Positions 57,950-64,000 of a DNA stretch of 64,000 nucleotides are shown in pieces (position 1 is the stretch's first letter; each line of letters opens with the position of its first letter). The stretch is taken from contig NZ_JAPENY010000001.1 of NCBI RefSeq assembly GCF_026341825.1, positions 1,612,001-1,676,000 of the forward strand, in the 5' to 3' direction. Under the pieces are notes generated by a model. That model was not told the origin of the DNA and searched no databases. It saw only the letters and a program-made list of their open reading frames with translations. Origin of the DNA: Streptomyces sp. NBC_00620 (GTDB taxonomy: Bacteria; Actinomycetota; Actinomycetes; Streptomycetales; Streptomycetaceae). Position numbers and translations under genes: made by a program.

Positions 57950-58329
57950 TCCGCAGGAACAGCCAGCCCCCGGACGCCAATTCCGGCGTCGTGAACTACG
58001 GGGCGATGGGGAACGTCCAGAACCAGCCGGGTGCCACCAATTCCCACCAGAACCAGACCAACACCGGCTCTGGCTCGGATCAGTTGAAGGAATTCTCCGC
58101 TCTGCTCGACCGCATCCGCCAGCAACTGGCGGCCGAGCAAGGACGCGTCAACGACTACCAGCAGTGCGTCGTCCTTCTCGATCTCACCGCCCAGCAACGC
58201 CTCGACGACACCGGCGGCCGCACCGTGGCGAGGACCACGCTGGAACAGATCCTGACCAAATGCGATGGCATCCCCGGACTCGTTTCCCTGCTGAGTTCCG
58301 CTCTCTCTTTGATCGCCACCTTCGCCTGA
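57946..58329 (+). CDS. Small protein with N-terminal amyloid-like motif and hydrophobic C-terminus
   Basis: A 127-aa product from GTG at 57946, overlapping the previous stop (GTGA). NSGVVNYGAMGNVQNQPGA sits at residues ~12-30, followed by an Asn/Gln/Ser linker. The remainder is helical (LDRIRQQLAAEQGRVNDY, RTTLEQILTKCD) and ends in a hydrophobic stretch GLVSLLSSALSLIATFA. The layout (sticky motif, linker, membrane-active helix) resembles effectors of amyloid-signalling pairs, with the larger protein as sensor; this is inference. Confidence 0.75.
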   Translation: MIRRNSQPPDANSGVVNYGAMGNVQNQPGATNSHQNQTNTGSGSDQLKEFSALLDRIRQQLAAEQGRVNDYQQCVVLLDLTAQQRLDDTGGRTVARTTLEQILTKCDGIPGLVSLLSSALSLIATFA

Positions 58330-58430
58330 CAGCGAGGACGACCCGAGGGCTAGGGTCACATGGCGCGGGGACAGGGGAGCACCCGTTCGGAAACCTTCCC
58401 ATCCACAACCTGTCGGGCGGTGAAAACGTC

Positions 58431-58841
58431 TCAGGCGATGTCGTGGACGTTGTGCTCGGTCAGGTCGGATGCGTGCCGGGCAATGGCACGGTAGTCCGCA
58501 TCGTCGTGGAGGACGGCCAGGCCGTGATGAGCCGCTGTAGCGGCGATGACGAGGTCCACGGCCGAGGCACTGCGATGCTCTCCGGCCTGGGCCATACGGT
58601 GTTGCACCGCGCCGATCCAGCGTCCTGCGTTCTTCGGCACCGGGACGTCGGGGTAGAGGTCAGTGAACATTTCCGAGATCTCGTCGTACTCCCGACCGTT
58701 TCGGGCGCTGTACAGGAACTCGGCGCGCTGCACGTAGCAAGATGCGATGGCCCCGGCATCGATCGCGTCGTACCAGGCCGATTGCAGCTTCGGCTCGCGG
58801 AGCAGCCGGACCAGACCGGACGTGTCGAGCAAGTAGATCAC
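58431..58841 (-). CDS. VapC-type PIN-domain toxin
   Basis: A 136-aa PIN protein from GTG at 58841. First Asp in YLLDTSGLVRLL, Glu in YVQRAEFLYSA and Asp pair in SAVDLVIAATAAHHGLAVLHDDADYRAIA make the four-acid site. It probably cleaves tRNA or rRNA. GTG overlaps the antitoxin stop. Confidence 0.9.
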   Translation of the reverse strand: MIYLLDTSGLVRLLREPKLQSAWYDAIDAGAIASCYVQRAEFLYSARNGREYDEISEMFTDLYPDVPVPKNAGRWIGAVQHRMAQAGEHRSASAVDLVIAATAAHHGLAVLHDDADYRAIARHASDLTEHNVHDIA

Positions 58842-59059
58842 CGGCCGTCCTTCTCCGCCCGGTGCAGGCGCTCGGCGTCCTCGACGGCACCCCACTCACG
58901 CGCGCGCTCGAAGTGCCGGCTGATGCGCGCCGCACGCTCCTGCTGCTCGGCGTAGAAGTGCAGAGCGAGATTGACCGCCTCCTTCTTGGTCCTGACCTTG
59001 GACAGAGCCATGGCACGTTCCAGGGCGTCATCGTCGATGTCGATCTGGGTCACAGACAT
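58838..59059 (-). CDS. VapB-type antitoxin (ribbon-helix-helix)
   Basis: A 73-aa protein. MSVTQIDIDDDALERAMAL then TKKEAVNLALHFYAEQQ is the ribbon-helix-helix DNA-binding part, and the basic/acidic C-terminus would wrap the toxin. First gene of the pair, behind an 11-bp inverted-repeat operator. Confidence 0.9.
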   Translation of the reverse strand: MSVTQIDIDDDALERAMALSKVRTKKEAVNLALHFYAEQQERAARISRHFERAREWGAVEDAERLHRAEKDGR

Positions 59060-59075
59060 ACCGCACCTCCCACTA

Positions 59076-59115
59076 AATGTTGGTGATGTACATGGAAGAA
59101 TACGTCACCAACATT
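59076..59115. promoter_or_regulatory. Inverted-repeat operator of the vapBC operon
   Basis: AATGTTGGTGA (59076-59086) and TCACCAACATT (59105-59115) are perfect inverted copies, 18 bp apart, beginning 16 bp before the antitoxin ATG. Autoregulation by the VapBC complex is expected. Confidence 0.82.
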
Positions 59116-59666
59116 CGAGGATCCACGTCTGAGCGCCGAATCCCGGTATGCGCAGTCGCGACGGACACTCCGCAGCTGTGTCCGTGCTCCATCCACAGGT
59201 GTGTGCAGTCGTGATGTCGCCGCTCAGTCGACCTGCGAGTCGAGTCGTCCCGAGCCGGAAGTGCGCCTCACAGGCCGCCGTCGCCCATCCGTCACGACGC
59301 CGTGCCCACAGCGTGCCCATAGGACCGGTGAACCACGGTCAACAGCGGTGAGATCCCGCCCCCTCGGACGCCTCGCGGGAGCACATACGCCCAGGTCAGA
59401 AGCTCCCCGGCACCCCAAGCGCCGTCGCTTCCCAAGCTGAGAGTGCGAGTTCAATTCTCGTCACCCGCTCTTCTTGAAGCCCCAGGTCATTCGCCTGGGG
59501 CTTGTTCTTTGCCGGGCGGCAGAAATCAGTTGCCTCGTGTCGGCACTACGGTCCTACGGCGCGGATGTCGCTTCGGTCAAAAGTGAGGTCCAGGCCCAGC
59601 GTGCCGCGGACGCTGATGGACCGGGTGGAGGCCGGGTCCCGGCCGTGGAGCCGGGACCCGGCGAGG
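59116..59666. other. 551-bp gap containing the right attachment site
   Basis: No gene is seen. The tRNA 3' half (59427-59470) and a hairpin after it (GCCCCAGG...CCTGGGGC, about 59478-59502) are the only features; the hairpin parallels the terminator after the tRNA. Confidence 0.55.
59427..59470 (+). repeat. Duplicated tRNA-Gly 3' half (att site)
   Basis: Matches 52441-52484 at 43 of 44 positions (A for G in the T-loop). The acceptor 5' half and D-arm are absent, so this is not a tRNA gene. It marks the far end of the integrated element. Confidence 0.9.
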
Positions 59667-62255
59667 TCAGCGGACGTCGACGTAGTCGCCCGAGGCGGTG
59701 ATGGGGGCGGTGGTGGACGAACCGGCGAAGGTGTAACGCCAGTAGCCGTCCGCCGACGCCTTCGCCGTGGTCTTCAGGCTTCCGGAGCTGCTGGTGGTGA
59801 CCGTCTTCACAGTCGTGTACGTGGACGTCCCCTTCTTCCGGAACTGCAGCGTCACTTTCTGGCCGGAATAGCCGTGGTAGCCACCGAGCGTCTCCCAGTC
59901 CGCGCGGGACAACTTGCCGGTGATGGTGAGGGTCTTGTCCTTGGCCACCGGCTCGGGAGCCGCGTTGACCGTCAGGGTCGCGTCACGCACGACGGGCACC
60001 GACTTGGCGGCGTGCAGGTCGACGTGGCTTGTACCGTCCGCGGACTCGGCCCAGGCGGCCAACTTCCAGGTGCCGGCCAGGGAGTTGCGCCCGAGCGCCC
60101 AGCGCGGCTGGATGTAGGCGAAGTGCGCCTCGCAGGTGGAGGTGGTCGCGCTGGCCTTGGTGCAGGCCGCCGGCCAGGTGCCGTAGAGAATGGCGTCGGG
60201 GGTGTCGTACGAACCCTTGTAGAGGTACATGTCTCCGCCCCTGATCCCCGACGGGTCGGTGGCGGTGAACTTCGCCCCGAACTCCTGCAGTGGGGCGTCG
60301 GTGAGCTCGACCCGCTTGCCCCCGTTGACCACTACGTTCGAGATGCGGGTCGCCCCCGCCGTCTCATCGCCCTGTGCTGCCGGGCCCGCGAACGCCCGCG
60401 TGATGGTGCGGCGGAGGCTGCCGCCCCGGTCGTCGGCGGCGGTGACGCGCAGCGAGACGAAGGAGGCGGTGGCGGGAAGGTCGAGCGTCGCCGAGCCGTC
60501 CGACGCGACGGCCAGGTCCGTCCAGGTGGCTCCGTCGTCGGTGGAGTAGGCGAGCCCGGTGATCCGGGTGTTCGCCTCCGCCGCGTCCGTGGCGCGGGTG
60601 GTGGCACTCGCCTGGATCTGGACCGGACCGGCAGCCGCGCGGCCATACCCGTCGAGGCCCGGGACGCTCAACCGGGCGTCAATCAGCGGGAGTTCCCGGC
60701 CCTCGGCGTAGGCCGAGCGGAAGGTCCACTCGTTGTGGACGTCCGTGGACAGCCGGGAGTACGGGACACGGCGGTGGACGGTCTGGTCCAGAATGTATGT
60801 CCTCTGCAGCGACGGCAGGGCCGACGACGTCAGCGAGTGATACCCGTCGAGGCCGGTGGCCTGTGCGTAGGTGACACCCTCGGAGGAGGCGAGCTTGTAC
60901 GAGTACGTCGCACGGCCGTCGATCGCCGCGTGGCCGACCGCGTCGCTGAAAGCGTTGGACTCGGACAACACGATCTTCCCGAAGTTCCGCTGCGAGCCAC
61001 CCCACTCCCTGCGAACCGGCTGAAGCGGGGCCGCGCCCAGACTCTCGCCTGCGCCGGTCCCGGCTGCCAGCATCCGGTCCGGGAGGTTCAGACTCAGCTC
61101 ACCGGTGCCGTAGGACAGCAGTCGGCTGTAGGTGACGCCCGGGGTGGCGTACTCGGTGACCGAACCACCGACGGGTACCGCGCTGCCGATGTAGACGCCC
61201 GTCCACTCGCCGAAGGACGGGGCGCTCTGCAGGAAGGCCGTCGTCCGGGTGCCCGGGGCGCCCACCTTCGTGACGGTCTTCGCCAGGGCCGAGGCGCGGA
61301 CCGTCGCGATGGGCGAGGCGGGCACGGTGGTGGTGAAGCTGTGTGTGAGGTCGTAGCGGTGAGGGCTCGGCACGCTCGCCGAGGCGCCCTTCTTGCCGAG
61401 CACCTCGTGCAGGCGCAGCGAGACGCCACCCACCGAGAACGGAGTGACATACACCTTGTCGGCTCCCGATCCGGCGAAGCCCGCCAGGTCGCCGCCCGGG
61501 ACGCTGATCCACACGGCGGCCGCATCCCGGGTGGCGGTGGTGTCGTCGGTTCGGATCGCGGCCTCCTTGGCCGCGCGCTGGTCGAAGGTGACCGTCTTGG
61601 CGGCCGAACCGACCGAGAAGGTGCGCGTGAGCAGGTAGCTCGGCTCCAGCCAGTCGTTGTGCAGCGCGACCGAGAAGTAGTCACCCGGGGGCAGCTTCAC
61701 GGTCGACGAAGCGCCGGCGGTGTCGCTGTCGACGGCGTACGACGTCCAGGTCTTGCGGTCCCAGACGTAGAACGACTTGGACCGGACGTCGGCGTTCGTG
61801 ATGCTCAGCTTGACCGCGTAGGTCGCCGCGGCGGCGTACGTCGTCGTGGGGGCGTACGTCGTCGTGGGGGTGCTCTGGGCGGCCTTGGTCCGCGCGGTCA
61901 GCGGGAGCTTCGCGGTCGTGCGGTCGGCCGCGGACTTGCCTGTCGGCCGCACGGACACCACGCCGTCCACCGAGGCGACGGAGTAGCGCAGCGCGGGAGC
62001 GGCGCCTTCCGGATCCGCTGTCACCCGGATGTCACGCCCGTCGACGAGTTCGACGCGCCCGTCATCTCCCAGCTCGACGCTCCGCCCGGTGCGGGGTGCC
62101 ACGTCATCCGTCGACGACACCATGCCCACCGTCGCCGGACCGCTGTCCGACGCCGTCGCCGCGGGCGCGAGCAGCAGCGAGGCAGTCGACACTGCTCCGC
62201 ACAGTCCCGCCGCAGCACGTCTTCGAACCCACCCGACACGAAAAACGGACATCAA
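59667..62255 (-). CDS. Large secreted protein related to non-catalytic parts of S8 peptidases
   Basis: An 862-aa exported protein; start ATG at 62255, signal to about PAATAS. The N-terminal [16 protein letters not shown] and the following blocks ([54 protein letters not shown]) resemble the regions around the catalytic domain in large Streptomyces S8 peptidases, and the C-terminus has Ig-like beta units. None of the S8 active-site motifs (HGTHVAG, GTSMAAPH types) is present. It may be a catalytically empty relative or use another function. Context: between two att-like sequences. Confidence 0.7.
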   Translation of the reverse strand: MMSVFRVGWVRRRAAAGLCGAVSTASLLLAPAATASDSGPATVGMVSSTDDVAPRTGRSVELGDDGRVELVDGRDIRVTADPEGAAPALRYSVASVDGVVSVRPTGKSAADRTTAKLPLTARTKAAQSTPTTTYAPTTTYAAAATYAVKLSITNADVRSKSFYVWDRKTWTSYAVDSDTAGASSTVKLPPGDYFSVALHNDWLEPSYLLTRTFSVGSAAKTVTFDQRAAKEAAIRTDDTTATRDAAAVWISVPGGDLAGFAGSGADKVYVTPFSVGGVSLRLHEVLGKKGASASVPSPHRYDLTHSFTTTVPASPIATVRASALAKTVTKVGAPGTRTTAFLQSAPSFGEWTGVYIGSAVPVGGSVTEYATPGVTYSRLLSYGTGELSLNLPDRMLAAGTGAGESLGAAPLQPVRREWGGSQRNFGKIVLSESNAFSDAVGHAAIDGRATYSYKLASSEGVTYAQATGLDGYHSLTSSALPSLQRTYILDQTVHRRVPYSRLSTDVHNEWTFRSAYAEGRELPLIDARLSVPGLDGYGRAAAGPVQIQASATTRATDAAEANTRITGLAYSTDDGATWTDLAVASDGSATLDLPATASFVSLRVTAADDRGGSLRRTITRAFAGPAAQGDETAGATRISNVVVNGGKRVELTDAPLQEFGAKFTATDPSGIRGGDMYLYKGSYDTPDAILYGTWPAACTKASATTSTCEAHFAYIQPRWALGRNSLAGTWKLAAWAESADGTSHVDLHAAKSVPVVRDATLTVNAAPEPVAKDKTLTITGKLSRADWETLGGYHGYSGQKVTLQFRKKGTSTYTTVKTVTTSSSGSLKTTAKASADGYWRYTFAGSSTTAPITASGDYVDVR

Positions 62256-62503
62256 TGGCCCCCCTGAATGTTTCCCCTGAGAACCGCCCCCGGCACATCC
62301 GCCACAGGCGGCGATCAGTTCACTCTAAGGGTCGGCAGTGACAGCGCCGACTTGATCGTCATGTACGCCTAGGAATCGCCGACCTGCGGCACTCCTGACC
62401 TCCTGGGCCACCACGGTGAACAGCGGGGAGCCGATCGACCCTCCGCCAGGCGTCTGCGAGCCTCCGTCGCAGGTAGGGCCCTGAGCGAGCCCTAGATGCC
62501 CTT

Positions 62504-62519
62504 AGCTTCCCAAGCTGAG
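62504..62519 (+). repeat. Third copy of the tRNA-Gly anticodon-arm sequence
   Basis: AGCTTCCCAAGCTGAG matches 52440-52455 exactly. The match ends there. It lies 3.0 kb beyond the 59427 copy, so it may mark the end of a second, older insertion. Confidence 0.55.
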
Positions 62520-62552
62520 CGCGCCCGTCGCCTGGCCGCCAACCTCGAAGGG

Positions 62553-63155
62553 TTAGAGCAGGTCCCGCCAGAAGGAGACCGTTGCTCGCGGGTTCCAGCT
62601 CCCGTCAATCTCGCCTCGCCCCTCGTCGAACTCCTGGTGAATGTAGTCGGCCAAGTCCAGGCCGTAATAGATGATGTCGGTCTGCCACATCGAGAGCACC
62701 GGATGCCCGAAGCTGCCACGGCCAGCGGGCAGGTATCGATGGGCATACACCGGCACCAGCACCGGCGCCTCCGCCAGATGACGCCCCGCCGTATCCAGTG
62801 CCGCCGTCCCATCAGCGGGACGCTCACCCCAGCCCTCGTACCAGAACCCGTTGTGCTCAACGTCGAGCAGAACGCCCTCGACCGGCCAGTCGAGCTGCCG
62901 ACGCAAGCTGTCCAAGTCGCCACCGCGCCACTCCGGCCAGGGCCTCGACCAGGTCTGCCCGTCCTCAGGAGGGACATTGACCGGGAGCCCGGCCGCGAGG
63001 AACGCTCGATGGTCGTCCGCGAACTCGAAGCCATACTCGCGCTCGATGCGCATGAACTCGGCGTCCGTCAGCCCCGACTCGAACTCGTAGAGACCTGTCT
63101 GTGCCAGACGACGTGCGGCCTCCACACCCAGGCCTACGCCCTCACTGCTGATCAC
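62553..63155 (-). CDS. SUKH/SMI1-KNR4-like protein
   Basis: A 200-aa cytoplasmic protein. GLTDAEFMRIEREYGFEFADDHRAFLAAGLPV is typical of the SUKH family, which includes many immunity proteins, and WPEWRGGDLDSLRRQLDWPVEG and HPVLSMWQTDIIYYG continue it. No toxin gene is beside it, so it may be an orphan immunity protein. No signal peptide. Confidence 0.82.
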   Translation of the reverse strand: MISSEGVGLGVEAARRLAQTGLYEFESGLTDAEFMRIEREYGFEFADDHRAFLAAGLPVNVPPEDGQTWSRPWPEWRGGDLDSLRRQLDWPVEGVLLDVEHNGFWYEGWGERPADGTAALDTAGRHLAEAPVLVPVYAHRYLPAGRGSFGHPVLSMWQTDIIYYGLDLADYIHQEFDEGRGEIDGSWNPRATVSFWRDLL

Positions 63156-63761
63156 CTCAGCACGCTAGCGCCGATCACAGCCCACCGTCACCCGAGTTGT
63201 GCGCGGACTCCGTCTCAGGTTCCCTCTCATTCATCCCCGTTCACGGTCGTTCAGGCGAGACCCGCAACCGTCTCTGCACTGGCAGCCCTCCGCCCATGAG
63301 CCCAGGTGAACGCCCCCGCACACCCCAAAACCCGACCACCACAGTTGTAAAGCGTGCACCTGTCATCGGCCCGGGCCGGAGGTGGTGCGCGGTCGGCGCT
63401 GGCAGGTCACTGCTTGGCCATCGACGAAGCCCAGCCGTCGGTTAGGTCCCGGACGAGTCTCCGGGCCGCCCCCAGACAGGCCAGGGATGCAACCATTCCC
63501 TTCAGAGCTGGAACCCTCGGAAGCCGACCACGCGCCAGAGACCATAGCTGCCGGCACTGACAACCGACGCGACGGTGATCGACCGTCAGCTGTGGTCAGT
63601 TGGCCCCGCACCACAACCGCACCAGATCGAGCAGGGAACCACGGGGAATCACGGTAAAAGCAGCCGAGCCCGACAGGACTCGATCCAGACCGTTCACCCA
63701 GATCAGCGCACGAACTCGCGGCAAATGACCGCGGTCGTGTCCCTTGCCGTGGTGTAAGGGA
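63156..63761. other. 606-bp gap without a recognisable gene
   Basis: Frames here are short and not protein-like. An 18-bp exact copy (CGCACCACAACCGCACCA, 63607-63624) of a sequence beside the integrase fragment (52548-52565) is present. The rightmost part is probably the end of an IS256-type element. Confidence 0.5.
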
Positions 63762-64000
63762 TCAACTGGCGGGCGCGTTCGGTGTGTTGGGTAGCGCCGG
63801 GGCGCTCTCGGGGAGCTCGCGGTAGATCTCGCCCATGCTGCCTTCGGGGAGGTAGCGGCGGGGGAAGGCGATCCATTCGTCGTGCATCTCGAAGAGCACG
63901 GCAGTGACCAGCCGGACCAGCGCGTCGTCGTTGGGAAAGACCTGGACGACATCGATCCTGCGCTTGATCTCCCGGTTCACCCGCTCCAACGGGTTCGTCG
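63762..64000 (-). CDS. IS256-family transposase, C-terminal part
   Basis: The frame enters at the right edge reading [14 protein letters not shown], then [20 protein letters not shown] and the end of the protein. This is the IS256-family C-terminus with the conserved E in [12 protein letters not shown]. The rest of the gene lies beyond the window, so intactness cannot be judged. Confidence 0.88.
   Translation of the reverse strand, partial: TNPLERVNREIKRRIDVVQVFPNDDALVRLVTAVLFEMHDEWIAFPRRYLPEGSMGEIYRELPESAPALPNTPNAPAS

Larger units (their letters stand above)
52441..59470. mobile_element. Degenerate integrative element at tRNA-Gly
   Basis: The 3' half of the tRNA (52441-52484) is repeated at 59427-59470 with one mismatch, as left by site-specific integration. 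An integrase fragment adjoins the left end and points toward the tRNA, the usual order. Only a C-terminus of the integrase survives and no replication or transfer genes are seen, so the element can no longer move on its own. Cargo: VOC protein, membrane proteins, a motif-sharing operon and VapBC. Confidence 0.82.

Noticed and set aside
59427..59470. A second tRNA-Gly gene
   Set aside because: Only the 3' half is present; there is no acceptor 5' strand or D-arm. It is an attachment-site copy.

Overview
The window is very GC-rich, uses GTG and TTG starts and ATGA/GTGA gene overlaps freely, and carries familiar actinobacterial gene sets: a dnaK-grpE-dnaJ-hspR operon with HAIR operators, clpB, dcd, XRE-DUF397 pairs, an ATP-grasp/alpha-E/transglutaminase triad and secreted Fn3 proteins. 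It is best read as a Streptomyces (or close relative) chromosome segment.

Layout. 1-11046: the minus-strand start of a nonribosomal peptide synthetase (NRPS) operon. It opens with a 60-aa secreted peptide ending in a D-x-x-W motif, then a free-standing carrier protein, an A-T-C synthetase and a C-A-T-C-A... synthetase that runs off the left edge. A LuxR-type regulator is divergent from it. 11071-14232: clpB with a HAIR site, and a PPOX-fold enzyme. 14366-18055: a second DxxW peptide gene (three motif copies) coupled to a degenerate Rieske-like protein, divergent from two tandem LuxR-type regulators, with a fourth paralogue convergent to them. 18056-18749: a low-complexity gap. 18750-24148: ATP-grasp, alpha-E and transglutaminase operon, a VanX-like dipeptidase and an orphan sugar-binding lipoprotein. 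24437-37336: four secreted PA14/Fn3 paralogues with near-identical N-terminal halves and diverged C-terminal halves, interrupted by a Uma2 nuclease, a regulatory triad (HATPase, XRE, DUF397), an ArsR-type regulator with a visible operator, and two other exported proteins. 37414-51874: mostly housekeeping genes (hspR-dnaJ-grpE-dnaK, MraY-like transferase, large Fe-S reductase, XRE/SDR pair, FG-GAP lipoprotein, Yip1-like protein, phosphoribosyltransferase, dcd) with one intact IS630-family element.

52413-64000 is an accessory region beginning at a tRNA-Gly gene. The 3' half of that tRNA is repeated at 59427-59470 (43 of 44 bases) and its anticodon arm again at 62504-62519, which marks one or more integrative elements. 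The cargo is eroded: an integrase C-terminus, a C-terminal gene fragment and a probable Pycsar-effector fragment remain. It also contains intact-looking conflict-type genes: a two-gene operon whose products share an Asn/Gly-rich amyloid-like motif, a VapBC toxin-antitoxin pair with an 11-bp inverted-repeat operator, and a SUKH-like protein. A partial IS256-family transposase closes the window.

The most interesting candidate system is the repeated pairing of a secreted DxxW peptide with a divergent LuxR-type regulator, once as first gene of an NRPS operon and once translationally coupled to a Rieske-like protein whose two ligand histidines appear replaced by arginine. The second is the motif-sharing operon at 56252-58329, which has the logic of bacterial amyloid-signalling effector pairs. 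Both functions are inferred from sequence and context only.
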